This document shows positions 20,099 to 29,800 of a stretch of DNA of 31,309 bases, piece after piece. Each line of letters starts with the position of its first letter. Positions within the stretch are counted from its first letter, which is position 1. This DNA comes from JOPF133 sp052144935 (lineage in GTDB: Bacteria; Acidobacteriota; Terriglobia; Bryobacterales; Bryobacteraceae). The stretch is taken from the NCBI GenBank assembly GCA_052144935.1, contig JBKQPR010000185.1, forward strand, positions 1 to 31,309. The letters run 5' to 3'. The notes beneath the pieces were generated by a model. That model made no database searches. It saw nothing but the letters and a program-made list of their open reading frames with translations, and had not been told where the DNA came from. Made by a program: the position numbers and the translations under genes.

Positions 20099-22792
20099 AT
20101 GTCGTGGTGGCCGCGTATCGCAAATGTGTTTCGCATCGGCCGTTTGGGTGGCGAGATCGACGAAGGGCTGGAATCGCACATCGCCGAGGCGGTCGATCCG
20201 GGCCGCGAACCCGCTGAAGCGCGAAGAGCATTGGGATCTACGCTACGGCAACGCGAAGCGAGCCGCGATGTCCGGGTCGCCGCGTGGCTTGATGGGCTGC
20301 GCGCCGACGTCGTTTTCGGATGGCGGCAGCTCATTAAGAGAAAGGCAACTTCCGCCGCAGCCATCCTTTCGCTGGCTCTGGCCACCGGGGCGTGCACGTC
20401 GGCGTTCCGCATCATCGACGCTCTGCTGCTTCGGCCTTTGCCGGTGTCGCAGCCGGAGCGGCTGTACGCGCTCTCCCGCCAGGGGTTCGCCGTGCGCGGC
20501 GCCCTCACCACCTACGACGGTTGGGAGTATCGGCTGTTCCGCCAGTTGCGCGCCGCGGTGAAGGGGCAGGTAGAATTGATCGCAGCCTCGTTCGGGAACC
20601 GCGCGAACCTGACCTACCGGTCGGATCGCGAGATGGAGAAGGCCCATCTGCAATACGTCTCCGGGTGGATGTTCCAATCGTTCGGCCTCGCGCCCGCGGC
20701 CGGACGCCTGTTCACCGAAAAGGACGATCTGGAACCCGGCGCGCGTCCCGTTGCAGTGCTGTCCTACGATTACTGGTCGCGCCGCTTCGGACGGGATCCG
20801 AAAGCCATCGGGCGGACTTTTCACCTGGGGGACAATCAGGGAACGGCATCCTCCACCGATGTTTACGAGATCGTCGGCGTCGGTCTGGAGAACTTCACCG
20901 GCACCGAGCCCGGCACGGCGACCGACATTTTCCTCCCCACGACGATGAACGGGTACGTGAACCTGCCGGTCGCGGCCTTTCTCCGAACCTTCGTGCGCCT
21001 GGCGCCGGGCGTCGGCCCCGAGCCGGTTCGCGCGCGCCTCCGCGCCGCGTATCGACACATCGAGGAAGAGAACATCCGGGGTTCCCCCGGGCGGAACGGT
21101 TCTGGAGCCAATCGATGGACGACGCCGTATCACACGCTCCTGATGGAGCCGGCCGCGGCGGGCGTTTCCGGAATGCAGAAGGACTATCGTCTTCCGCTGG
21201 CGGCGCTGGGCGTCCTGGTGGGGTTGGTTCTGCTGATTGCGTGCGCCAACGTGGCCAACCTGATGACGGCCCAAGCCGCGGCGAGGGCGCGCGAGATGGC
21301 GCTGCGCGTGGCGATTGGCGCGGGACGATGGCGCTTGGTGCAACTGGTCCTGGTGGAAAGCGCCATGCTCGCGTTTTTCGCCACGGCCCTCGGCGGGCTT
21401 TTCGCCTCGTGGTCCGCGCCATTTGTCGTCGGCAGGATCAATCCGCCGGACAACCCGGTGCGGCTGTCGCTTCCGGCGGACTGGCGAGTAGTCGCGTTCG
21501 GCCTGGCGGTCACGCTCGGCGTGACGCTGCTGTTCGGGTTGGCGCCGGCGCTGGGCGCATCGGCGGCGAAACCGGCCAGCGCCCTCAAAGGCGGAGAAGA
21601 CCCGCACTCCCGGCGGCGGCTGATGCATGTTCTGATTACCGCGCAGGTGGTCTTCTGTTTTCTGGTGCTATTCATCGGGGGCTTGCTCGTCGCCACCTTC
21701 GACCGGTTGTCGAATCAGCCCACCGGTTTTTCGGCGGAGCGGCTAATCGTCCTGGATACCGTCTCGCAAGGGGCGCCCGCGGCCGCCTGGGAAGAAGTGG
21801 CCGCGCATCTTCGAACGGTCGCGGGAGTGGAAAGGGTCGCGTTGGCTGAGTGGGCTCTGATGGATGGGTGGGGCTATCGATTTATGGGCGTTGCGATTGA
21901 CGGCGCTTTTCCCGCACCGGACCTTTCGACTTCGTTCCTGAGCGTCTCGCCCGGATGGCTGGACACGATGAGAATTCCATTGCTGGCGGGGCGCGACTTC
22001 CGCGCCAGCGACATATACATGACCGCCTCAAGATCGGGCGTGGCGATCGTCAACCAGGCCTTCGCCAGGCAATATTTCGATGGCCGGAACCCGGTAGGAA
22101 AAACGTTTGAGGCTGGGTCGCAGGGGGCGCGCTTTGAGATCGTCGGCCTGGTTGGCGATGCCCGTTATCTCAACATGCGCCAGCCGTTCGTGCCCGTGGC
22201 GTACAATGCGTTCCGCTGGGCCGATGGCGTGGAGTGGTACCGGCTGCTCAAGATGAATACGTTCATTGTCCGCACCTCCAGCCCGAATCCCCTCACACTG
22301 GCCTCGGTTCTTCGCCGGGAAGTCTCGCGCGCGCGGCCCGACTTTTACGTCAGCAACATCCGCACCCAGAAAGAGCTGGTCCTGATGCACACCGTGCGCG
22401 AGCGGCTGCTGGCGATGCTGGCGCTGTTCTTCGCGGCGGTCGCGCTATTGCTTGCCGGCGTGGGGATGTATGGAGTTCTCGACTACTCCGTCTTTCTGAG
22501 AAGACGCGAGATCGGCATTCGCATGGCGCTCGGCGCGCAAGCCGGCGACATTGCCCGGCGAGTCGCTCTGGATGTGTTCGCCATGGTGGTGGCGGGTGCC
22601 GTAGCAGGCCTCGCGCTTGGTATGGCGTCGGTGCGCTACATCGAAAGCATCTTGTACCAGGTGAAAGCCACCGATCCCGAAGCGCTCGCGATTCCCTCCC
22701 TGGCGATTCTCGCGGCCGCCTTGCTGGCCGCGCTGCCGGCGCTGATCCACGCCGTTCGAATCGACCCAGTCAACGTGCTGCGCGCCGAATAG
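20099..22792 (+). CDS. ADOP-type permease (MacB/FtsX-like)
   Basis: The ATG at 20099 gives 897 residues starting MSWWPRIANVFR, typical of acidobacterial duplicated orphan permeases. The architecture is: a soluble N-terminal segment (EIDEGLESHIAEA ... RADVVFGWRQLIKR); a first helix SAAAILSLALATGACTSAF; a MacB-like periplasmic domain; a FtsX domain with helices near LGVLVGLVLLIACANVANLM (about 360-380) and after; a further helix VLITAQVVFCFLVLFIGGLLV; a second periplasmic domain; and a C-terminal FtsX unit (LFFAAVALLLAGVGMYGVLDY ... RREIGIRMALGAQ). These proteins lack a genetically linked ATPase, as here, and their transported cargo is unknown. The family is strongly enriched in Acidobacteria. 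No PadR regulator is beside it, and a decayed deacetylase copy fills the upstream space. Confidence 0.9.
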   Translation: MSWWPRIANVFRIGRLGGEIDEGLESHIAEAVDPGREPAEARRALGSTLRQREASRDVRVAAWLDGLRADVVFGWRQLIKRKATSAAAILSLALATGACTSAFRIIDALLLRPLPVSQPERLYALSRQGFAVRGALTTYDGWEYRLFRQLRAAVKGQVELIAASFGNRANLTYRSDREMEKAHLQYVSGWMFQSFGLAPAAGRLFTEKDDLEPGARPVAVLSYDYWSRRFGRDPKAIGRTFHLGDNQGTASSTDVYEIVGVGLENFTGTEPGTATDIFLPTTMNGYVNLPVAAFLRTFVRLAPGVGPEPVRARLRAAYRHIEEENIRGSPGRNGSGANRWTTPYHTLLMEPAAAGVSGMQKDYRLPLAALGVLVGLVLLIACANVANLMTAQAAARAREMALRVAIGAGRWRLVQLVLVESAMLAFFATALGGLFASWSAPFVVGRINPPDNPVRLSLPADWRVVAFGLAVTLGVTLLFGLAPALGASAAKPASALKGGEDPHSRRRLMHVLITAQVVFCFLVLFIGGLLVATFDRLSNQPTGFSAERLIVLDTVSQGAPAAAWEEVAAHLRTVAGVERVALAEWALMDGWGYRFMGVAIDGAFPAPDLSTSFLSVSPGWLDTMRIPLLAGRDFRASDIYMTASRSGVAIVNQAFARQYFDGRNPVGKTFEAGSQGARFEIVGLVGDARYLNMRQPFVPVAYNAFRWADGVEWYRLLKMNTFIVRTSSPNPLTLASVLRREVSRARPDFYVSNIRTQKELVLMHTVRERLLAMLALFFAAVALLLAGVGMYGVLDYSVFLRRREIGIRMALGAQAGDIARRVALDVFAMVVAGAVAGLALGMASVRYIESILYQVKATDPEALAIPSLAILAAALLAALPALIHAVRIDPVNVLRAE

Positions 22793-22888
22793 GCGCTACG
22801 CCCATTTCCGGAGGAATGCCGCCGCCGGCCAGTCGTGCGTACGCCACCCCTCCGCACGGTATACTCATCCTAGACAAGGAGGGATGCT

Positions 22889-23368
22889 GTGGCAGTTGTC
22901 AAATTCACTCTCAACGGCCAGGCCCAAACTGTGGATGCCATACCGGCCATGCCGCTGCTTTGGGTCCTGCGCGACACCTTGGGCCTGGAAGGCACCAAGT
23001 TCGGATGCGGCATGGCGCTGTGCGGCGCCTGCACGGTGCATGTCAACGGATCGCCCACGCGCTCCTGCATGATGCCCATGTCGGCGGTGGCCGGCAAGAC
23101 GGTGGTCACCATCGAGGGGCTTTCGGCTGATCGCAGCCATCCATGCCAGCAAGCCTGGATCGAAGAAGATGTGCCGCAATGCGGCTACTGCCAGTCGGGG
23201 CAGATCATGACCGCGGCGGCGCTGCTGTCCAAGACCTCCACTCCGACCGACGCCGATATCGACGAAGCCATGCGGGGCAACATTTGCCGCTGCGGCGCCT
23301 ACGACGGCATACGGCGCGCGATTCACCGCGCGGGCGAGCTGAAGCGGGCCGCGGGAGGTGTGCGATGA
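22889..23368 (+). CDS. [2Fe-2S] small subunit of a molybdenum hydroxylase (IorA/CoxS type)
   Basis: The GTG start at 22889 has AAGGAGGG five bases upstream, and TATACT (22860-22865) may be its -10 box. The 159-residue protein has a plant-ferredoxin-type cluster (Cys40, 45, 48, 60; FGCGMALCGACTV) and the second, helical cluster (Cys98, 101, 133, 135; CGYCQSGQ and NICRCGAY). These are the hallmarks of xanthine-dehydrogenase-family small subunits. Electrons from substrate hydroxylation pass through it. The stop overlaps the large-subunit start by four bases. With a two-gene layout and no FAD subunit it resembles isoquinoline 1-oxidoreductase or aldehyde oxidases that pass electrons to cytochromes. 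Confidence 0.93.
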   Translation: MAVVKFTLNGQAQTVDAIPAMPLLWVLRDTLGLEGTKFGCGMALCGACTVHVNGSPTRSCMMPMSAVAGKTVVTIEGLSADRSHPCQQAWIEEDVPQCGYCQSGQIMTAAALLSKTSTPTDADIDEAMRGNICRCGAYDGIRRAIHRAGELKRAAGGVR

Positions 23369-25440
23369 GCCGGGCGACCATGAATCGGAGAGCCTTCCTG
23401 GGCACGGCGGCGGCGGCCGCGGGTGGGCTGCTGGTGCGGTTCCGCATGACGGCCGCGGAAACCGCCGCGCCCTCGAAATTGAACGCCTTCATTTATGTGG
23501 GCGCGGACGATTCGGTGCTGCTCTACATCCACAAAGCTGAAATGGGGCAGGGAACAGTGACCTCGCTTTCCATGCTGCTGGCCGAGGAGCTGGAGTGCGA
23601 TTGGAAGAAGATCCGCACCGATTTTCCGGGCATCAGCCGCGAATTCGGCGGCAACCAGGGCGTGGTGGGAAGCGGCAGCATACGCAGCTCCTGGGAATCC
23701 CTGCGCCGCGCGGGCGCTACCGCGCGCGAGATGTTGAAGGAAGCGGCGGCCCAGAAGTGGGGCGTGGATCGCGCCTCACTGCGCGCCGAAAACAGCTTCA
23801 TCGTGAACCCCGCCGGCGGCGCGCGGCTGAGCTACGGCAGCCTGGCGGAGGCCGCCTCCAAGGTACAGCCGCCGGCGGGCGTGGCGCTCAAGGACCCCAG
23901 CCAATTCCGGATTGTGGGCAAAGCCACCAAGCGCCTGGATACTCCCGCCAAAGTGGATGGCAGCGCGGTTTTCGGCATCGACGTGCGGGTTCCCGGAATG
24001 CAGTACGCGGTGGTGGCGCGCTGTCCGGTATTTGGCGGCAAGGTGGCGCGCTTCGATGCCACCAAAGCCAAGGCCGTGCCGGGCGTCAAGAGCGTGGTTC
24101 AAGTTCCGAGCGGCGTGGCCGTGGTGGCCGATAATACCTGGTCGGCCATGGAGGGCCGGAAAGCCCTGGCAATCGAGTGGGACGAGGGGGCCGTGGCGGC
24201 GGTGTCGACCGCCAGCCTCACCAAAGCCTTCGCCGGGCTGATGGCGCAGCCGGGCCAGGCCGCGCGCAAGGTGGGCGATGCCGAAACCGCCCTGGCCAGC
24301 GCTGCGCACAAGGTGGAAGCGATCTACGAAGTGCCGTTCCTGGCGCACGCGCCGATGGAGCCGCTCAACGCGGTGGCCCACGTGCGTCCCGATGGCTGCG
24401 AAGTGTGGGCCTCCACGCAGGGCCAGACGTCCGCGCACAACGAGGCGCGGCGCATCACCGGCCTCGCGCCCGAGGCGGTCAAGATCTACACCAAATACAT
24501 GGGCGGCGGCTTCGGGCGGCGGGCGCGCGCCGATTACATCGGGGAAGCGGTGGAAGTTTCCAAGGCCGCGGGCGTGCCGGTGAAGCTGACGTGGTCGCGC
24601 GAGGACGATCTGCAGCAGGATTGGTACCGCCCCGCCTCTTACGGCCATTTCATGGGCGGGCTGGACGCGGACGGCTGGCCGGTGGCCTGGACCACGCGCA
24701 TCGCCTGTCCGCCGTTCGGTGGTGGAGGCACGGCCACCGAGGGAATCGCCAACATGGCCTACGCCATTCCGCACATCCTGGTGGATTACCATCCGGTGGA
24801 CCAGGGGATTCCGGTGAGTTACTGGCGGTCGGTGGGCTATTCGCAGAATACCTTTTTCGCCGAGTCGTTCCTGGACGAGCTGGCCGCGGCCGGCAAGAAG
24901 GATCCCGTGGAGCTCCGCCTGCGGCTGCTGGCCGGTACGCCGCGGCTGAAGGCGGCCCTGGAGCTGGCGGCCGACAAGGCCGGCTGGGGCAAGCCGCTCG
25001 CGGCAGGCCACGCGCGCGGCGTGGCGCTCTCGAACAACATCGGCAGCAACACGGTGCAGATCGCCGAGGTTTCCGTGGAGCGCGGCAAGGTGCGCGTACA
25101 CCGCGTGGTGTGCGCCGTGGATTGCGGCCACGCGGTGAATCCGTGGGGCGTCGAGCAGCAGATCCAGAGCGGCATCGTGTTCGGGCTGACGGCGGCGCTG
25201 AAAGGCGGGATCACCCTCGACCGCGGGCGCGTCGAGCAGAGCAATTTCCACCAATACGACATGCTGCGCATCGACGAGATGCCCAAGGTGGAGGTACACA
25301 TTGTGGCCAGCCAGGCGGCGCCCGGTGGAATCGGCGAGGCCAGCACTCCGGGGATCGCGCCGGCCGTTTGCAATGCCCTTTACGCGGCCACAGGCAAGCG
25401 CGTGCGAAGGCTGCCGGTGAAGCTGGAGGAGCTGGGGTAG
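23365..25440 (+). CDS. Molybdopterin-binding large subunit with Tat signal (IorB type)
   Basis: The ATG at 23365 (GGGAGG upstream) starts a 691-residue protein. The N-terminus MNRRAFLGTAAAAAGGLLVRF is a twin-arginine signal (Arg8-Arg9), so the folded enzyme should be exported through Tat, whose TatC is also in this window. The body has the xanthine-dehydrogenase-family large-subunit plan: KAEMGQGTVTSL, a GSGSIRSSW stretch, KYMGGGFGRR, and the conserved catalytic glutamate in GGIGEASTPGIAPAVCNA (Glu658). The absence of an FAD subunit and the periplasmic signal place it with IorB-like aldehyde or N-heterocycle oxidases. It carries the Mo cofactor; the substrate is not predictable. It is translationally coupled to its Fe-S partner. 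Confidence 0.92.
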   Translation: MSRATMNRRAFLGTAAAAAGGLLVRFRMTAAETAAPSKLNAFIYVGADDSVLLYIHKAEMGQGTVTSLSMLLAEELECDWKKIRTDFPGISREFGGNQGVVGSGSIRSSWESLRRAGATAREMLKEAAAQKWGVDRASLRAENSFIVNPAGGARLSYGSLAEAASKVQPPAGVALKDPSQFRIVGKATKRLDTPAKVDGSAVFGIDVRVPGMQYAVVARCPVFGGKVARFDATKAKAVPGVKSVVQVPSGVAVVADNTWSAMEGRKALAIEWDEGAVAAVSTASLTKAFAGLMAQPGQAARKVGDAETALASAAHKVEAIYEVPFLAHAPMEPLNAVAHVRPDGCEVWASTQGQTSAHNEARRITGLAPEAVKIYTKYMGGGFGRRARADYIGEAVEVSKAAGVPVKLTWSREDDLQQDWYRPASYGHFMGGLDADGWPVAWTTRIACPPFGGGGTATEGIANMAYAIPHILVDYHPVDQGIPVSYWRSVGYSQNTFFAESFLDELAAAGKKDPVELRLRLLAGTPRLKAALELAADKAGWGKPLAAGHARGVALSNNIGSNTVQIAEVSVERGKVRVHRVVCAVDCGHAVNPWGVEQQIQSGIVFGLTAALKGGITLDRGRVEQSNFHQYDMLRIDEMPKVEVHIVASQAAPGGIGEASTPGIAPAVCNALYAATGKRVRRLPVKLEELG

Positions 25441-25460
25441 AGCGTAGCGGCGAACGAAGC

Positions 25461-25476
25461 TGTTTCACGTGAAACA
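25461..25476. promoter_or_regulatory. parS centromere-like site 1
   Basis: TGTTTCACGTGAAACA is a perfect 16-bp palindrome and matches the chromosomal parS consensus (TGTTNCACGTGAAACA) bound by ParB. It is intergenic, 20 bases after the Mo-enzyme gene. ParB spreading from such sites loads SMC and aids origin segregation. Confidence 0.85.
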
Positions 25477-25562
25477 AACGGAGGCCTGGGTGCCCGGCTG
25501 GCGAGTCGGGTGAGTCGGGTTCATGGTTGCCCCGGTCATGCCCGGCGTGCTAAAAAGGAGTT

Positions 25563-25781
25563 GTGACGACGGACGTAACGACATTGCCGGGGGACTATGT
25601 CAGCCTCTACCGGCGTGCCTTCGCGGAGTACGGGATACGAGCGTTATGGAACAAGCGCTTATTGGAAGACCCGACCCCGGGAGATGCGCTTGTCATCGCG
25701 CGTGCCCTGCGTATCGAGGGCGACCGGGAAGCACGGCGCCTGGCCGAGCAGATCGAACAGGCATGCCGTGCCACTGTCTAA
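25563..25781 (+). CDS. Small partner protein of AbiEii-like nucleotidyltransferase
   Basis: The 72-residue protein starts at GTG 25563. An AAGGAG lies only two bases upstream, which is unusually tight spacing. The sequence is helical: PGDYVSLYRRAFAEYGIRALWNKRLLEDPTPGDALVIARALR ... EARRLAEQIEQACR. Its end overlaps the start of the nucleotidyltransferase by 14 bases. Small proteins of this form accompany AbiEii-type transferases and may be antitoxins, but this one is not a typical AbiEi. The role is inference from context. Confidence 0.6.
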   Translation: MTTDVTTLPGDYVSLYRRAFAEYGIRALWNKRLLEDPTPGDALVIARALRIEGDREARRLAEQIEQACRATV

Positions 25782-26589
25782 GATTCAGATCGACATTCTG
25801 CGGCTGCTGGCCTCCCACCGCGACCCCGAAAGCTATGTCGCGGGAGCCACGCCGCTGAACCTTGACGCGCCGCGCTATTCCCGCGATATCGATGTTTTCC
25901 ACGATCGCGCGGAGCGTGTTGGTGCGGCGGCCTTGAGTGATGCCGAGACCCTCGTATCGGCGGGGTATCGCGTTTCGTGGCTTCGGCAGTTGCCTCTCAT
26001 CCATTCCGCAGCGGTGGAGCAGGGGGACGCCGGCACACAACTGGAATGGGTGGTCGACAGCGACTTCCGGTTTTTCCCGACGATGCCGGATGAGATATTC
26101 GGCTACATCCTGCATCCGGTGGATCTCGCCGCGAACAAGGTCATGGCCGCCGCCGGACGCCGCGAGGTCCGCGACTTGGTCGACCTCGTCACCATCCATG
26201 ACACCATCCTTCCGTTGGGTGCGGTGATCTGGGCCGCGGTGGAAAAAGCGCCCGGTTTCACGCCGGAGGGGCTGATCGCCGAAATCCGGCGCAACTCCAA
26301 TTACCCACTCACGGAATGGCGGGAACTGGTGACCAGCGAACCGCTCGACCCCAAAGTCGTCATGCCGCGGGTTAGATCTGTTCTCGACCAGGCCGAAGCT
26401 TTCGTCACGCGCATGCCCACGGACAAATGGGGCCTGCTGTTTCTGAAAGGCGGTCAGGTCGTCGAGCCCGATCCAAGCCGTCTGGAAGACTACCAGACCC
26501 ATGCCGGGCAGCGGCGCGGCCAATGGCCGGCCAGCGCCGAGATCACCGCCGCCATGTTAGAGCGTTACCGGAAGCCGCCGAATCCGTAG
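25768..26589 (+). CDS. Nucleotidyltransferase, AbiEii-toxin-like
   Basis: The GTG at 25768 lies within the end of the preceding gene and gives 273 residues. The N-terminus has ESYVAGATPLNLDAPRYSRDIDVFHD, the nucleotidyltransferase G-x(n)-R-S-x-DID pattern with Asp40 and Asp42. The first motif reads GATPLN where AbiEii proteins usually have GGTAL. A DLAANKVMAAAGRREVRDLVDL segment follows, equivalent to the conserved D(L)xxxKxxAxxxRxxxRDxxDL of AbiEii proteins, and a long helical tail. The type is known from type IV toxin-antitoxin and abortive infection. The pair sits between two parS sites. Confidence 0.75.
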   Translation: MPLSKIQIDILRLLASHRDPESYVAGATPLNLDAPRYSRDIDVFHDRAERVGAAALSDAETLVSAGYRVSWLRQLPLIHSAAVEQGDAGTQLEWVVDSDFRFFPTMPDEIFGYILHPVDLAANKVMAAAGRREVRDLVDLVTIHDTILPLGAVIWAAVEKAPGFTPEGLIAEIRRNSNYPLTEWRELVTSEPLDPKVVMPRVRSVLDQAEAFVTRMPTDKWGLLFLKGGQVVEPDPSRLEDYQTHAGQRRGQWPASAEITAAMLERYRKPPNP

Positions 26590-26650
26590 GCGGGCCGCGG
26601 ATTATCGCGGTGCCCTGCGCGGCTCCGCGCCGCGGCAATCCCCCCGTGTT

Positions 26651-26666
26651 TGTTTCACGTGAAACA
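26651..26666. promoter_or_regulatory. parS centromere-like site 2
   Basis: This is a second perfect TGTTTCACGTGAAACA, 1190 bp from the first, in the gap between the nucleotidyltransferase and kgd. Two exact 16-mers this close cannot reasonably be chance. Confidence 0.85.
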
Positions 26667-26837
26667 CTTTCGTTCCGCCGGCGCGGCAACTCGGAGGTCG
26701 TCGGGCCGGGCGCGGCGCCCGCCGCCTCCCTTCGGCCAACCGCCTCGCGGCGTCAAGCGATAGTCATGGGTGCACCGCACGCTTCGGATCGCCGCCCCGC
26801 GCCGCCACGCTATCATGAGAGGGAGAAAACGCCCGCC

Positions 26838-29800
26838 ATGGCAGTGAAATCCGACCCGGAAATGGGAATCAACAGTTGGCTCGAAGACGAGATCTATCAC
26901 CAGTACTTGCGCGACCGCTCCAGCGTCGATGAAGGCTGGAAGCAGATCTTCGAAGACACTGGCGGGGTGCCCTCTGCGCCCGCGCCCTCTGCGCCCGCCC
27001 CCATGCCGTCCCCCGCCGCTCCAACCGGGACCCCCTCTGGGCCCGTGCCCTCCGGAGCGCCCTCCGGGCCCAGCGAACAGCTTGTACCCCTCCGCGGCGC
27101 GGCCGGACGCATCGCCGCCAACATGGCCGCCTCGGTGGCCATTCCGCTGGCCACCTCGCAGCGCACCATCGCAGTCAAGGTGATGGACGAAAACCGCCGC
27201 ATCATCAACCAGCACCGCGGGCTGCTCGGCAAGAGTAAGGTTTCCTACACGCACCTGATCGGCTGGGCCATCGTCCGGGCGCTCGAAGACCAGCCCACCC
27301 TCAACCACGCGTACTTCGAGAAGGACGGCCAGCCCTACCGCGCCGTCCACCCACAGATTAACCTCGGCATCGCCGTGGACGTGGCCGCCAAGGGTACCGA
27401 TGGAACCCCCACCCGCAGCCTCATGGTGCCCAACATCAAGAACGCCGGCACGCTGAATTTTCAGGAGTACCTCACCGCCTTCGACGACTTGGTCGCGCGT
27501 GCGCGCTCCGGCCACCTGACCCCCGCCGATTTCCAGGGCACCACCATCTCGCTCACCAATCCCGGCACCGTTGGCACCATGTCCTCCAACCCCCGGCTGA
27601 TGGCGGGCCAGGGCGCCATCATCGCCGCCGGCGCAATCGATTACCCCGCCGAGTACCGCGGCTCGGCCGATGAGACCCGCGCCGTGCTGGGCATCAGCAA
27701 AGTGATGGCGCTCTCCTGCACCTACGATCACCGCATCATCCAGGGCGCCGAATCGGGCGCCTTGCTGGGCAAATTGCAAAGCCTTCTGGATGGCGCCGAC
27801 GGCTTCTACGAGGAGATTTTCAACCACCTGCGCATGCCGCACATGCCGGTCCGCTGGGAGACCGACCGCCAGCCGCTGCTGCCCGGTATGGGCGCAGCCC
27901 GCCATGCCGAAAGCGCCAAGGAGGTAGGCGTCATCCAGATGATCAACGCCTACCGCGTGCGTGGCCACCTGGTGGCCGATCTCGATCCGCTCGGCTCCGA
28001 ACCGCACTTCCATCCCGAGCTCGACCCCGAAACCTACGGCCTTACCATCTGGGACCTGGACCGCGAGTTCCTCACCGGCAGCCTCGGCGAGGCCATTGGA
28101 GGGGGTCCCTCTGGGGGGGCTTCCGGCGGGGCTTCCGGGGGAACTGCCGCTGAGTCCGGCAAGGCTTCTGGGGGCGGCGGGGCGTATTCCACGGCGCTCT
28201 CTGGGGGGCCCTCTGGGGGAACTGCCGCTGAGTCCGGGAAGGCTTCCGGGGGCGCCGGGGCGTATTCCACGGCGCTCTCCGAGGGGTCCTCTGAGGGAAC
28301 TGCCGCTGAGTCCGGCAAGGCTTCTGGGGGCGCCGGGGCGTATTCCACGGCGCTCTCTGGGGAACTCTCTGAGGGAACTGCCGGTGGGGCCTTCGGCGGG
28401 GCTTCCGCGGGCACCTCCGGGGTGCTTTCTGCGCCCTCGGGGCGGCCCGCGGGGGCGCCCTCTGGGTCCGGCGGCTCCAAGCCCGTCGCCACGCTGCGCG
28501 AAATCCTGGAAACCTTGCGCGACACCTACTGCGGCAAAATCGGCTGCGAGTACATGAACATCCAGGTGCCCGAGCAGAAACGCTGGCTGCAGCAGCGCAT
28601 GGAGCCCGGCAAGAACCACTGGCCCCTGGAGCGCGAAACGCGCCTACGCATCCTGCGCAATCTGATCGCCGCCGAGGAGTTCGAGCATTTTCTGCACTCG
28701 CGCTTTGTGGGGCAAAAGCGCTTTGCGCTGGAGGGCGGGGAGACCGCCCTAGTCATTCTGGAAGAGATCCTGGAGCGCGCCGCCGCCGACCACGTGAACG
28801 AGGTGGTGATCGGCATGTCCCACCGCGGCCGCCTCAACCTGCTGGCCAACGTGGTGGGCAAGGATGTCAAGCAGATCTTCTCCGAATTCGAAGGTGACAT
28901 CGACCCTTCCAGCACGCAGGGGTCCGGCGACGTGAAGTATCACCTGGGCGCCACCGGCACGCGCAGAATGGAAAGTGGGAAAGAGATCGTAGTCTCCGTT
29001 TCGCCCAATCCCAGCCACCTGGAAGCCGTCGACCCGGTGGTGGAAGGCATCGTGCGGCCTAAGCAGGATCGCCTGGGCGATCGGGCGCGCGAACGCGTCA
29101 TCCCCGTGCTGGTCCACGGGGACGCGGCCTTCGCCGGCCAGGGCGTGGTGGCCGAGACCCTTAACCTCTCGGGCCTGGATGGCTACACCACCGGCGGCAC
29201 CATCCACGTCATCATCGACAACCAGATCGGATTCACCACCCTGCCCGATGAATCGCGCTCCACGCCCTACTCCACCGACGTTGCGCGGGGCGTGCAGGCG
29301 CCCATCTTCCACGTCAATGGAGACAGCCCGCAAGCCGCCGTGCGGGTGGTCCAGATCGCTTTCGATTACCGCCAGAAGTTTAAGAAGGACGTGGTGATCG
29401 ATATGTTCTGCTACCGCCGCCACGGCCACAACGAAGGCGACGACCCCAGCTACACGCAGCCCATCCTATATCGCAAGATTAAGGAGCACCCCTCCGTGGG
29501 CACGCTCTATAGCGACCGCCTGGTGCGCGAAGGGGTGCTCGCCGCGGCGGAGGTCGAGGCCATGCGCAAGGCCGTGGCCGGGCGCTTGAACGAGGCTTAC
29601 GACGCCGTGCAGCAGCGCGCCGAGCGCTATGAGCTGCAGGAATTGAGCGCCGTGGCCGGCGAGGAGATCGGCAACTTCTGCCCGCGCACCGCGGTGAACC
29701 AGCAGGTGCTGGAGCGCGTGGTCCGCGGCATCACCCACTTCCCCGAGAACTTCCACCTGCATCCCAAGCTGCGCGGATTTGTGGAGCGGCGCCGCGAGGC

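Noticed and set aside
19927..20217. Short open frame with TATACT and GGGAGG upstream
   Set aside because: It lies at the end of the degraded deacetylase copy (LGGSGMPL matches LGGGYANP) and runs into the ADOP start; the signals are too close together to be promoter plus ribosome site.
20243..21628. Long minus-strand open frame opposite the ADOP gene
   Set aside because: It is the antisense shadow of a clear permease and has no domain logic or ribosome site.
26655..28619. Long minus-strand open frame (654 codons) opposite kgd
   Set aside because: It is antisense to a strongly recognisable E2-E1 enzyme, is open only because of GC-rich third positions, and shows repeats that mirror the kgd repeats.
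28789..28800. CACGTGAA inside kgd as a third parS site
   Set aside because: Only half of the palindrome matches and it is explained by coding for DHVNE.
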